Source of the DNA: Planctomycetota bacterium
GTDB lineage: Bacteria > Planctomycetota > MHYJ01 > WSZJ01 > JACPWG01
DNA: 64,000 bases
Assembly: GCA_016197205.1 (NCBI GenBank)
Contig: JACPWG010000007.1
Location: 1 to 64,000 of the forward strand
Reading direction: 5' to 3'
Made by a program: the position numbers and the translations under genes. Below, one piece after another: positions 25,970 through 35,241 of the stretch; positions within the stretch are counted from its first letter, which is position 1, and every line of letters starts with the position of its first letter. A model generated the notes under the pieces. That model saw only the letters and a program-made list of their open reading frames with translations, was not told the DNA's origin and searched no databases.

Positions 25970-27675
25970 CGGCGAAAGTACGGGTGGAGGTCGTAGATGA
26001 GCACCGTGCCGCCACGCGCCGCGAGCACCACCTCCGTCGCGCGCGTCTCGGCCAGCGTGGACGAGACGAAGAGGTTGTGCTCATGAGCGAAGTAGGCGAG
26101 CGCGCCCGCCGGGTGCTCGAGCCGCACCGGCGGCGACGCCTTCTCGACCTCCCGGAGGAGGGGCCAGAAATACCCTTCCGTCTTGTGCTGGAGGAGGAGC
26201 GTCGGAGTCACCACGACGTAGCGGATGCCGGACACGTATCTCGCCTTCAATGCGGCGAGCGTACTCGGCAGGAATTCGCAGCCGTCCCCCGGCGGATCGT
26301 AGTACGCGGCGAGAGGCCCGTCCAGGCAGAAGTAGCCCCGGCACGCCCGGGCCGTTTGGCGTTCGTGCAGCCAGGCGATCACGCGTGCCATGCCCGACCG
26401 GTCCGAGAGCCAGTCGCGCGACGTGAGGGCCGCGGAGAGAAGGACCGCCCCGACACATCCGACGCTCGCGGCCGCAATCCGCCCGCGCCGCTGCCGCGGA
26501 CTCGTGGCCCAGGTCTCGTAGGGGCTTCGAAGCGCGGCGCCGGCCGCCAGGGCGAGGAACGGCGAGGCCGCGCCCAAGTACCGCAGGCATTGCTCGCGCG
26601 CCCGTAGTTGGAAGAACACGATCACCCAGAGCAGCGGGATGGCCACCGTCAGCAGCTCGCTGCGCCGGGTTCGGATCTCCCGGGCAAGGCCGAGCGCGAC
26701 CAGGAGGAGGATCGGCCACCCGACGTACTCGCGAAGCAGGTAGAGGAGCGACTCCGGGTCGCCGAACCCGAAATCAGCCGCGCCTTGCACATTTGCGCAG
26801 AAGAGGATCTGTCCGAAATAGGTTCGCAGCGAGCCGTAGCGAACATCGAGGAGGCCAAAGGCGGCGAGGTAGAGGGTCTCCCACGCGAGCAGCGGCAGGA
26901 GCATGCCCACGCAAAGCCAAACCAGCCCGCGAAAACGAAGTCCCGCGAGCGGTCTTGCCGGGTCGAGGAGACTCGTGCCGTAAAGCATCCACACGATCGC
27001 CGGGGCGATGGCGTTGCGGTGGTTGCAAGTGAAGCAGAGCCCGGTGGAAAGCCCGGCGAGGAAGAGCGTGCGCAGCGAGAAGCGGCGGGTACGCAACGCC
27101 GGCCGCATGAGCGCCACCGCGCCCAGGAGGAAGAACGTGCTGTCCGTCTCGGCGAAGGAGCGGCGAGAGAGCAGCACATGGAGCGGGCAGAGGGCGAGGA
27201 CGAGCCCCGCGAGCAGCGCCCCTCCGGTACCGTACAGCGAATGCCCGAGGAGGAGCACGAGCGCGATCGACAGCGCGCCGAAGACCAAGGACACGGCGTG
27301 GCCCGCCCAATCCACGTCGCCGAACGTGAGGAGGGCGAGGCCGATCATGAAGGAGTGGGTGTTTTTCGGGTACCAGGGATACAGCCCATGGACTACTTCC
27401 GCGCGCATCCGGACCTGCAGCTCCTCCACGCGCGCGGAGGACGCGGGCTCGCCGCCGAAAATCCGCAGCCAGCCGTAGCGCAACGCGAGGGGCACGCTTC
27501 GGACGGCGCCGGCGAAGAACCGGCCCTCCCCGAGGTAGACCCCCTCGTCATAGAACATGAGCCCGCGATCGCGCAGGCCCGTGGCGCGCAGTCCGACCCC
27601 CACCACGACCACCAGGGCCGCCACCGCGAAGAGCGGCAAGGACCCGCGGTTCCGCGTCCACCATGCGCTCTTCAT
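25966..27675 (-). CDS. GT39-type membrane glycosyltransferase 5
   Basis: 569 aa. The first loop is FYDEGVYLGEGRFFAG. Other landmarks are YPKNTHSFMIGLALL, FAETDSTFFLLGAVAL and LRAREQCLRYLGAASPF, and the tail ends LIYDLHPYFRR. ATG 27675 overlaps the upstream stop (ATGA), so I prefer it to the upstream ATG at 27708. It shares YGSLRTYF with copy 6, marking these two as a sub-pair. The tail block is GYFCLDGPLAAYYDPPGDG. Confidence 0.82.
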   Translation of the reverse strand: MKSAWWTRNRGSLPLFAVAALVVVVGVGLRATGLRDRGLMFYDEGVYLGEGRFFAGAVRSVPLALRYGWLRIFGGEPASSARVEELQVRMRAEVVHGLYPWYPKNTHSFMIGLALLTFGDVDWAGHAVSLVFGALSIALVLLLGHSLYGTGGALLAGLVLALCPLHVLLSRRSFAETDSTFFLLGAVALMRPALRTRRFSLRTLFLAGLSTGLCFTCNHRNAIAPAIVWMLYGTSLLDPARPLAGLRFRGLVWLCVGMLLPLLAWETLYLAAFGLLDVRYGSLRTYFGQILFCANVQGAADFGFGDPESLLYLLREYVGWPILLLVALGLAREIRTRRSELLTVAIPLLWVIVFFQLRAREQCLRYLGAASPFLALAAGAALRSPYETWATSPRQRRGRIAAASVGCVGAVLLSAALTSRDWLSDRSGMARVIAWLHERQTARACRGYFCLDGPLAAYYDPPGDGCEFLPSTLAALKARYVSGIRYVVVTPTLLLQHKTEGYFWPLLREVEKASPPVRLEHPAGALAYFAHEHNLFVSSTLAETRATEVVLAARGGTVLIYDLHPYFRR

Positions 27676-29441
27676 CGAGGCCGGCACCAAAGGAGGTCGT
27701 AGACCCACACCGTGCCGCCGGATTGAGCGAGGGCATCCGCGGCCTTCCGCGTGTCCGCGAGCGTGTCGGTCTGGCCGAACATGTTGTGCTCGTACGCGAG
27801 GTAGGGCAGCCCGCCGGCGGGATGGGGGACGCGCATCGGCGTAGACCGCTGATGGGCCTCACGGAGGAGCGGCAGGAAGTAGTCCGGGAGGCGGTAGAAC
27901 CGAAGCAGCGCGGAGGTCACCACCAGGTAGCGCGTCCCCTGCCTCACCCGTTCCTGGAGCGCGGCCAACGTCTCGGGGAGCGGCTCGCAGTGGCCTACGG
28001 GGGGATCGTAGTAGAGTGCGAACGGAGTCTCCTGGCAGAAGTAGCGGCGACACTCCCCCTTTTCACGATGCGCACGCAACAGGGCGAACACCTGAGGCAG
28101 GCCCGAACGGTCGCCCAGCCATTCCCACGGGCCGAGGACCGCGCCGACGAGCACCGCACCCGCGGCGGCCCACGAGCAGCGTGTCGCCCACGCAGCGCCC
28201 GGCGTGGGGCCCGGTCGAGCGCCGCCCGCCGGCGCGCCGAGCTCCGTCCCGACCACGACGCCGACTCCCGCCTCCGACTCGGACCCGCCCCGCACCCGCA
28301 GCGCCGCGCCGGCCGCGAGCGCAAGAAACGGGAGCGCCGGGCCCAGGTAGCGGAGGCACTGCTGGCGCGTACGCAGCTCGAAGAAGCCGATCACCCAGAC
28401 GAGCGGCAGGGCGATGTAGAGGCCGTCGAGCGAGCGCGCGCGCACGAGCACGCCGCCGCCGACCACGGCCAGCAAAAGCACGGGCCATCCGACGTACTCG
28501 CGCAGGAAGAACGGGAGCGACGACCAGTCCCCGGTCCCGACCTCGGGCGCGCCCTGAATCAGGATCCAATGCAGCACGAGCTGGAAATAGGTGGGAAACC
28601 TGCCGTAGGGCTGACCCAAGAGCCACTGCCCCGTGAGGTACGCGGCCTCCCAGGCCACGAGCGGCAGCAGCATGCCCACGCACAGCCACGTAAGGCCGCG
28701 GAAGCGAAGCCCCCCCAACGGGCGCCGGTCGGCCAGCAGCCCCGCGCCGTAGGCGCACCAGACGATCGCGGGCGCGATCGCATTTCGAAAGTTGCTCGTA
28801 AAGCAGAGGCCCGTGGCCAGGCCGGCGAAAAAAAGGACACGAAGCGGCGAACGCGCGTCGGCAAGCGCGGCGCGCACCAGCGCTACCGCCGCGACGAGAA
28901 AAAAGATGCTGTCCGCCTCTGCCAGCGAATGGCGGGAAAGCATGAGGTGGAGCGGCGACAGCGCGAGCGCCAACGCCGCGAGCACTCCGGCGGCATCGCC
29001 GTACAGGGACCGGCCCAGCACGCCGACAAGGCCGATCGTCAGCACGCCGAAGACAAGCCCCACCGCGTGCCCCGCCCAGTCCGCATCCCCCAGCGTGAGA
29101 AACACGAGCGCGATCAGGAGGCAATGCGTGTCCTTCGGGTACGCAGGGTACATGCCCGCTTCAACGCGGGTCGCCATTTGCGTGCGCAGCTCGACCCGCG
29201 CCGGCGCCTGCGCGGCCTCCCCGCGCACGTGGGCGAGCCAGCCGTGCCGAAGCGCATCCGGCACCGAGCGGATCGCCCCCGCCACGTAGCGCGCCTGGCA
29301 CAGGTAGACCCCTTCGTCGAAGAGCAAGAGACCGCGGTCGAAGAGACCCCACGCGCGTACGAAAAAGCCGGCGACCAGGACGGCTGCGGCCAGGAGTAGG
29401 AAGCCCCGCCTGCGGTCAAGCCAAGGCAAAAGAGTCGGCAT
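27672..29441 (-). CDS. GT39-type membrane glycosyltransferase 4
   Basis: 589 aa, the longest of the six. ATG 29441 (MPTLLPWLDRRRGF) begins 11 bp after the upstream stop; the longer frame overlaps the upstream gene. The loop motif is FDEGVYLCQARYVAG, followed by YPKDTHCLLIALVFL and LAEADSIFFLVAAVAL. An Ala/Gly/Pro-rich insertion of about 25 residues (GTELGAPAGGARPGPTPG) sits in the variable region before the soluble tail. The tail ends VWVYDLLWCRPR, unlike the YFR ending of its neighbours. Confidence 0.82.
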   Translation of the reverse strand: MPTLLPWLDRRRGFLLLAAAVLVAGFFVRAWGLFDRGLLLFDEGVYLCQARYVAGAIRSVPDALRHGWLAHVRGEAAQAPARVELRTQMATRVEAGMYPAYPKDTHCLLIALVFLTLGDADWAGHAVGLVFGVLTIGLVGVLGRSLYGDAAGVLAALALALSPLHLMLSRHSLAEADSIFFLVAAVALVRAALADARSPLRVLFFAGLATGLCFTSNFRNAIAPAIVWCAYGAGLLADRRPLGGLRFRGLTWLCVGMLLPLVAWEAAYLTGQWLLGQPYGRFPTYFQLVLHWILIQGAPEVGTGDWSSLPFFLREYVGWPVLLLAVVGGGVLVRARSLDGLYIALPLVWVIGFFELRTRQQCLRYLGPALPFLALAAGAALRVRGGSESEAGVGVVVGTELGAPAGGARPGPTPGAAWATRCSWAAAGAVLVGAVLGPWEWLGDRSGLPQVFALLRAHREKGECRRYFCQETPFALYYDPPVGHCEPLPETLAALQERVRQGTRYLVVTSALLRFYRLPDYFLPLLREAHQRSTPMRVPHPAGGLPYLAYEHNMFGQTDTLADTRKAADALAQSGGTVWVYDLLWCRPR

Positions 29442-29452
29442 TGCCCGTTCCC

Positions 29453-31162
29453 TCACCGCCGCCGGAAGTAGGGGTAGAGGTCGTAGACCCGCACCGTTCC
29501 ACCGTGCAGGGCGAGGGCCTCCGCGGCCTCCCGCGATTCCGCGAACGAGGTCACTTTGCCGTACAGGCTCAGTTCGTAGGCGAAGTACGGGAGCGCGCCG
29601 GCCGGATGCGCGAACTCGCGCGGCGGGCATTTCTCGTCCAGGTCCCGCACCAGGTCCTCGAACCAGGGCGGGAAGCGGTAATGCGTCATCATCGGCGGCG
29701 TGACGACGAGCCAGCGCGTGCCGTGCTCAAAGCGACTCTTGAACTCGGCGAACGTGCGCGGCACCGGCTCGCACCACATGCCGGGCGGGTCGTAGTAGGC
29801 GGCGAGCGGAGGATCCTCGTAGAAGTACATCCACGAAGGCTTCGGCCGTCGCGCCTCACGGAGGTAGGCGAACGTCGCCGGCAGACCGGATTGATCGTAG
29901 AGCCACTCCTTGGGTCCGACCACCGACTGGGCGAGCAGCGCGAGGCCGGCGACCGAGCCGGCGACCCACCGTTTCCATGCGTTCGAGCGGTCCGCACCGT
30001 CGGAGGGGCGCAGGAGTGCGCCCGCCGCCACCGCAAAAAAGGGCGCGACCGGTCCCACGTAGCGGAGGCACTGCTCGCGGCTCCGCAGCAGGAGGAAGGC
30101 GAGAAGCCAGCAGACGGGAAGCGCCGCGACGAGCGCGTCCGAGCGCTGCCGCCAGGCTTCGAGCGCGAAGCCGCACGCGGCCAGAAGCACCAGCGGCCAC
30201 CCGACGTAGTTTGCGAAATAGAACGGCAGGCACGAAGGATCCCCCACGCCCAGCTCCGGAAGTCCCTGCCGGTCCATGTACTGGCAGAGGCGCGTGAAAT
30301 AGGTCCGCTGTTCTCCCCACGGCCATTCTCCGAGGAGCCAAAAACCGGCGCGAAAAATCAACTCCCAACCCAGCAGGGGCAGGAGCATGCCGACGCCGAG
30401 CCAGAGGCACGCTCGAAGCCGGCGTCCGGCAAGCGGCCGGTCCGCGCCGAGCATGCCCGCGCCTACGATCGAGGTGACGACCGCGGGCGCGACCGCGAGC
30501 CGATAGTTCACCGTGAAGCAGAGCCCCGTGACCACGCCGGCCACAAAGAGCTTGCGCAGGGGGGCCCCGGCGTCGCGCACCGCCGCGTGGGCGAGGAAGC
30601 TCGCCAGGACGAGGAGAAAAGTCCCATCCCCCTCGGCCATCGCGCTGCGACACTCCAGGATGTGCAGCGGACAGAGCGCGAGCGCAAGCGTCGCCAACAG
30701 CCCGCCGGCCTCGCCGTAGCAGGCCGTCACGCGTACCAGCACGAGGAGCAGCGTCGCGACGCCGAAGAGCGCGCCTACCGCGCTGCCGAGCCAGTCCCCT
30801 TCGCCGGTCACGAACGACAAGAGCGCGAGGAAGAGCGTGTGGGTGTTCTTGTGGAAGATCGGGTAGATTCCCGAGGCGACCCGCTCCGACATTCGTTGTT
30901 TCAGCTCCGCCAATTCCCCGGGGGCCTTCTCGCCGGCGACCCGCGCGATCCACGCATAGCGGAGCGCCGAGGGGATGCTCCGCACGGCGCCCGCGACATA
31001 CCTGGCCTCGCACAGGTAGATCCCTTCGTCATAGAGCGTGAGGCCGCGCCGCCCGAGGCCGACCGTCCGGAGCGACACGCCGCACACGAGGATCAAGGCC
31101 GCGCAAAGCAGGAACCCGACCCGTCGCGGCGGCAAGGAGACACTCTTTTTTTCGGTCGTCAT
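29453..31162 (-). CDS. GT39-type membrane glycosyltransferase 3
   Basis: 569 aa. Landmarks are LYDEGIYLCEARYVAG, FHKNTHTLFLALLSF, CRSAMAEGDGTFLLVLASFL (Glu kept but the neighbouring motif diverged) and LRSREQCLRYVGPVAPFFAV. The tail is YFYEDPPLAAYYDPPGMW and ends VRVYDLYPYFRRR. The start is ATG 31162, 24 bp after the upstream stop. The charged N-terminus (MTTEKKSVSLPPRR) precedes the first membrane segment, fitting a cytosolic N-terminus. Confidence 0.82.
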   Translation of the reverse strand: MTTEKKSVSLPPRRVGFLLCAALILVCGVSLRTVGLGRRGLTLYDEGIYLCEARYVAGAVRSIPSALRYAWIARVAGEKAPGELAELKQRMSERVASGIYPIFHKNTHTLFLALLSFVTGEGDWLGSAVGALFGVATLLLVLVRVTACYGEAGGLLATLALALCPLHILECRSAMAEGDGTFLLVLASFLAHAAVRDAGAPLRKLFVAGVVTGLCFTVNYRLAVAPAVVTSIVGAGMLGADRPLAGRRLRACLWLGVGMLLPLLGWELIFRAGFWLLGEWPWGEQRTYFTRLCQYMDRQGLPELGVGDPSCLPFYFANYVGWPLVLLAACGFALEAWRQRSDALVAALPVCWLLAFLLLRSREQCLRYVGPVAPFFAVAAGALLRPSDGADRSNAWKRWVAGSVAGLALLAQSVVGPKEWLYDQSGLPATFAYLREARRPKPSWMYFYEDPPLAAYYDPPGMWCEPVPRTFAEFKSRFEHGTRWLVVTPPMMTHYRFPPWFEDLVRDLDEKCPPREFAHPAGALPYFAYELSLYGKVTSFAESREAAEALALHGGTVRVYDLYPYFRRR

Positions 31163-31186
31163 CGACGGCTCTCGTGGGGGTCGGCT

Positions 31187-32884
31187 TCAGTGAAGCAGTT
31201 CCCGGAGGTCGTACACCCGGATGCGCGTGCCTTCCCGCGCCAGGAGCTCCGCGGCCAGTCGGGTATCCTCCAGGGTCTTCACGCGGCCGAACTGGTGGAG
31301 CTCGTACGCGAAATAGCGCAACCCGCCGGCGGGATGCTCGAACTCACGCGGCAGCGACCGCTGCCCCAGCACCTGGATGAGCGGCCAGAAAAAATCGGGC
31401 ATCCCGTAGTGGGTGAGCACGGTGGGCGTGAGCACGATGTACCGGGTGCCCATTTCGTAGCGCCGGCGAAGGTTTTCCACGTTTTTCGGCACGAAGTCCG
31501 CCCAGCGGTGCGCGGGCGGGTCATAATACCAGGCAAGGGCGTTGTCGGGGCAGAAGTACCTCACGCACTCGCCGCTTTCCCGTCGTTCCCGCAGCCACGC
31601 GAACGTCGCGCGTGCGCCCGAGCGGTCCGACAGCCACTCGTGGGGGTCCATGGCCGCGTGCAGGAGGACCGCGACGGCCGCCACCGACGGCAGGGCAGCG
31701 CGGGCAAGCCGGCCGAGCCGGCTGACGCAGGCCACGTCGCCGGCGACCGCCCCGGCCGCAAGCGCCAGGAACGGCGCGAGCGGTCCCAGGTAGCGCAGGC
31801 ACTGCTCCTGCGTCCGCAGCTCCACGAACGCGATCCCCCAGGCCAGCGGCAGAGCCAGGTAGGCGACCTCGACGCGCCGCGTCAGGACGACGAGAAACAG
31901 TCCCGCCGTCGCCAGCGTCAGGACCGGCAGGCCGACGTACTCCTGGAGGAAGAGCGGCACGGTCCCGAGGTCCCCGACGCCCAGCTTGCCCGCGCCTAGC
32001 GAGGTCCCGGCGCGGAGCAGCAGCTCGAAATAAGTCGCCTGGCTCGAACGCGGGACATCGAGGAGCCAGAACGACGCCACGTAGAGCGTTTCCCAGGCCA
32101 GGAGCGGCAGCACCATGCCGACCGACAACCAGACGAACCCGCGGAGCCGTGCGCCGGCAAGAGGCTGGTTCGGGGCCGGCGCCACCGCGGCAACCAGCGA
32201 CCAGAGGATCAGAGGCGAGATCACGTTCCGATAGTTGCACGTGAACGAGAGTCCCACCGAGAGTCCGGAAACAAAGAGCAGTCGAAAGGGCGCGGGGCGG
32301 CCGCTGATGGCCGCCCGGGCGAGCGCGACCGCCGCCACGAGAAAGAAGATGCCGTCCGCCTCGGCAAGCGACCGCCGCGAGAGCATCACGTGCAGCGGGC
32401 AGAGGGCCAGGACCAGCGCGGCCAGCAGCGCGCCCCGGGCGCCGTACATCGAGCGGGCGAGGCCCAGCACCAGGACGAGCGTCAACACCCCGAACACCAG
32501 CCCCTCCGCGTGTCCCACCCAGTCCGTGTCTCCGAAGACGAACGAGAAGAGCGCGATCAGGAGGCAATGGGTCTCCTTCGGATACCAGGTATAGAGCCCG
32601 CGGTCCACCGCGGCCTCCATCCGTTCGCGGAGCGCGACTCGTTCCTCCGACATCGGCTCCTGTCCGCGGACGTGCGTGACCCAGCCGTGGCGGAGAGCGA
32701 GCGGGATGCTGCGGACGGCGCCTGCGAGGAAGCGCGCCTGGCACATGTAAATGGCTTCGTCGAAGAGGAGCAGGCCACGATCGCAAATGCCCGAGCCTCG
32801 AACGACGAGGCCGGCCAGCAGTACCAGGGCGGCGAGCGTCGTGAAGTGCCGGCCGGCAAAACCGGCCCCTGCACGGTCAACCAT
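31187..32884 (-). CDS. GT39-type membrane glycosyltransferase 2
   Basis: 565 aa. ATG 32884 (MVDRAGAGFAGRHF) is chosen; the frame is open upstream into the 125-bp gap behind copy 1. Motifs are FDEAIYMCQARFLAG (Gly of DEG replaced by Ala), YPKETHCLLIALFSF and LAEADGIFFLVAAVAL. The tail (RYFCPDNALAWYYDPPAHRW) is almost the same as that of copy 1, so these two are probably the latest duplicates. It ends IRVYDLRELLH, losing the YFR ending. Confidence 0.82.
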   Translation of the reverse strand: MVDRAGAGFAGRHFTTLAALVLLAGLVVRGSGICDRGLLLFDEAIYMCQARFLAGAVRSIPLALRHGWVTHVRGQEPMSEERVALRERMEAAVDRGLYTWYPKETHCLLIALFSFVFGDTDWVGHAEGLVFGVLTLVLVLGLARSMYGARGALLAALVLALCPLHVMLSRRSLAEADGIFFLVAAVALARAAISGRPAPFRLLFVSGLSVGLSFTCNYRNVISPLILWSLVAAVAPAPNQPLAGARLRGFVWLSVGMVLPLLAWETLYVASFWLLDVPRSSQATYFELLLRAGTSLGAGKLGVGDLGTVPLFLQEYVGLPVLTLATAGLFLVVLTRRVEVAYLALPLAWGIAFVELRTQEQCLRYLGPLAPFLALAAGAVAGDVACVSRLGRLARAALPSVAAVAVLLHAAMDPHEWLSDRSGARATFAWLRERRESGECVRYFCPDNALAWYYDPPAHRWADFVPKNVENLRRRYEMGTRYIVLTPTVLTHYGMPDFFWPLIQVLGQRSLPREFEHPAGGLRYFAYELHQFGRVKTLEDTRLAAELLAREGTRIRVYDLRELLH

Positions 32885-33009
32885 GCCTGCAACCACCTCT
32901 CGAGGAGCTCCGCGACCACCACGCGCCGACGGAACCCTGGCGCGGCCCGTCCTCACCACCGCCCTCTCCCGCTCCGCGGAAGTGGGAGACCATGGCGGAC
33001 GCGCCTTTC

Positions 33010-34704
33010 TCAACGGAACAACACGCTCAGGTCGTACACGCGGATCCGCCCCCCTTCGTGCGCCAGGAATTGCGCCGCCTGCCGCGTGTCCGCGAGGGTC
33101 ACCACCTGACCGAAGCCGTGCAGCTCGTAGGCAAAGTACGGCAGGCCTCCGGCGGGGTGCTCGAATTCGACCGGCGGCGCCCTGCGGCCGAGCTCTTGGA
33201 TGAGGGGCCAGAAATAGTCGGGCATCCGGTAGTGCGCGTAGGCGGTCGGCGTCACCACGATGTAGCGAGTCCCCATCTCGTACCGCTTGCGGAGGATTCT
33301 GATGCTCGGGGGCAAGAGGTCCGCCCATCGGTGCGCGGGCGGGTCATAGTACCAGCCGAACGCATTGTCCGGGCAGAAATAGCGCACGCAATCCCCGCTC
33401 TCCCGCCGCTCCCGCAGCCAGCGAAACGCGTCACGGGTGCCGGCACGGTCCGCGAGCCACTCGTGCGGACCGGCGATCGCCTGGGCCAGGAGCACCGAGA
33501 TCACCGCGAACCGGACCGCGGCGCCGCGCCACGCCCAGACGCGGCTCCCCCACGCCGCCTCCGTGACGGCGGCGCCGGCGGCGAGCGCCAGGAACGGGAT
33601 GGCCGGGCCGAGGTAGCGGATGCACTGCTGCCGTGTGCGCAACTCGTAAAACGCCACGAGCCAGGCCATCGGCACCGCGAGCAGGAGCGCGTCGGCGCTC
33701 CTCTTCCGCGCCAGAGCCCAGAGGCCCAGCGTCATGCAGAGCAACACCGGCCACCCCACGTACTCTTGCAGGAAGAAAGGCAACGCGCCCGCCTCCCCGA
33801 AGCCGAATTCCGGCGCGCCCTGCCCCAGGATCCAGGAAAACACCAGCTCGAAATACGTGGCCGCATAGCCGCGGGGCACGCCAAGCAGCCACTGCCCGAA
33901 CCGATACACGGCCTCCCAGGCGAAGAGCGGCAGCAACATGCCGACGCAGAGCCACACGAGCCCCCGGAACCGAAGCCCGGCCAAGGGCCGGGCCGGCGCC
34001 CCCAGCTCCGCTCCGTAGAGCGACCAGAGGATCACCGGCGCGATGGCATTCCGGAAATTGCACGTGAAGCAGATCCCGGTGGCCACGCCGGACAGGAAGA
34101 GCAGCCGCAGCGGAGAGCGCGCCCCGCGACAGGCCGCTCGCAAGAGCGCGACCGCGGCCACGAGGAAAAAGGTGCTGTCGGCCTCCGCGAGCGAATGCCG
34201 CGAAAGCATCACGTGCAGCGGGCAGAGCGCGACGACCAGCGTCGCCGACAGCGCGCCCGCCGGACCGTGCAGGGCAAGCCCCACCCAGAGCACGAGGCCC
34301 AGCGTCAAGAGGCCGAACAGGAGCGCCTCGGCGTGGGCCACCCAGTCCGCATCCCCGAGGGCGAGGGACAGGAGCGCGATGAGGAGACCGTGGGTCTCCT
34401 TCGGGTAGATCGTGTAGATCCCGTTCTCCACCGACGCTTCCATCCGGTCCCGCAACGCTTTACAGCCCTCGGAGCCGGCGTCCTCGCCCCGGACGTGGAC
34501 GAGCCACCCGTGCCGGAGGGCGAGCGGGAAAGAGCGGATCGCGCCGGCCACGTAGCGCGCCTGGCAGCCGTAGACGCCCTCGTCAAAAAAAAGAAATTGT
34601 CGATCGAAGATCCCCCAGGCGCGTACGGCGAAACCGGCCAGGAGGAGCACGGCGGCCAGCGCCAGGAACGCCCTGCGGGAGGGCACGGGTCCGGGCGTGC
34701 TCAT
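33010..34704 (-). CDS. GT39-type membrane glycosyltransferase 1 (first of six tandem copies)
   Basis: 564 aa. Motifs are FDEGVYGCQARYVAG, YPKETHGLLIALLSL, LAEADSTFFLVAAVAL, CFTCNFRNAIAPVILW and LRTRQQCIRYLGPAIPFLAL. The tail RYFCPDNAFGWYYDPPAHRW ends IRVYDLSVLFR. As the first gene of the array, its upstream region (34705-35241) should hold the operon promoter; a family A element was inserted there 72 bp from the start codon. The array is divergent from the TPR glycosyltransferase run. Confidence 0.83.
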   Translation of the reverse strand: MSTPGPVPSRRAFLALAAVLLLAGFAVRAWGIFDRQFLFFDEGVYGCQARYVAGAIRSFPLALRHGWLVHVRGEDAGSEGCKALRDRMEASVENGIYTIYPKETHGLLIALLSLALGDADWVAHAEALLFGLLTLGLVLWVGLALHGPAGALSATLVVALCPLHVMLSRHSLAEADSTFFLVAAVALLRAACRGARSPLRLLFLSGVATGICFTCNFRNAIAPVILWSLYGAELGAPARPLAGLRFRGLVWLCVGMLLPLFAWEAVYRFGQWLLGVPRGYAATYFELVFSWILGQGAPEFGFGEAGALPFFLQEYVGWPVLLCMTLGLWALARKRSADALLLAVPMAWLVAFYELRTRQQCIRYLGPAIPFLALAAGAAVTEAAWGSRVWAWRGAAVRFAVISVLLAQAIAGPHEWLADRAGTRDAFRWLRERRESGDCVRYFCPDNAFGWYYDPPAHRWADLLPPSIRILRKRYEMGTRYIVVTPTAYAHYRMPDYFWPLIQELGRRAPPVEFEHPAGGLPYFAYELHGFGQVVTLADTRQAAQFLAHEGGRIRVYDLSVLFR

Positions 34705-34776
34705 GCGCCACCTTCGTGGTGCTGGAGTCGAGGAGCGAGGAAGGGGGCCGGTCGCGCGAAGTGGGGGCTCATTTTA

Positions 34777-35037
34777 CAACGACCCGAACAAAGGCTAAAC
34801 GCGACCGAGGGCGGCAAGTGGCTAGATCATGGCTCCGCGTCCCAACCAGCCGCGGGCGAAATTTGAAATTTGACTTTTTGCAATTTGAAATTCGGACCGG
34901 CCGTGTGGGTCGAATGCGGGACTTTACCACAGAGATGCGGAGACGCAGAGGCCGGGCGCTGAGTCCACCCTCCTCTACCGGCGATGATCGCGGGCAACGC
35001 ACGGAGAGATCGAGCTTAGCTTCATTTCGGCTTGTTG
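34777..35037 (+). mobile_element. Family A miniature element, copy 3 (261 bp)
   Basis: A perfect 8-bp duplication TCATTTTA flanks it at 34769-34776 and 35038-35045. The left end CAACGACCCGAACAAAGGC differs from copy 1 at three positions. The right end read inversely is CAACAAGCCGAAATGAAGC. It is 7 bp shorter than copies 1 and 2 owing to internal deletions. It lies in the divergent control region between the GT39 array and the TPR glycosyltransferase run, where insertion could alter expression of either. Confidence 0.92.
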
Positions 35038-35241
35038 TCATTTTATGCTCCCGGGAGTCGGCGCGCAACAGAACTCCAGGCCGGCCCGACGCGCACGAGG
35101 CGTCGCGCTTTCCGACGAGCGACCAGCCGCCGGCACGCCTCCCCTTTCCCTTGGAGCGGGCCCTCTCGGTGCTATAATCCCTTCCCAGTCCGAACACGCT
35201 TCACACCTCCCGGCGCCGCGGACGCATGGAGTGGAGACGGC

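Noticed and set aside
29441..34866. Long plus-strand frames (852 and 624 aa) over the GT39 array
   Set aside because: Composition is Arg/His/Gln/Glu-rich, typical of the antisense of Leu/Ala-rich membrane proteins.
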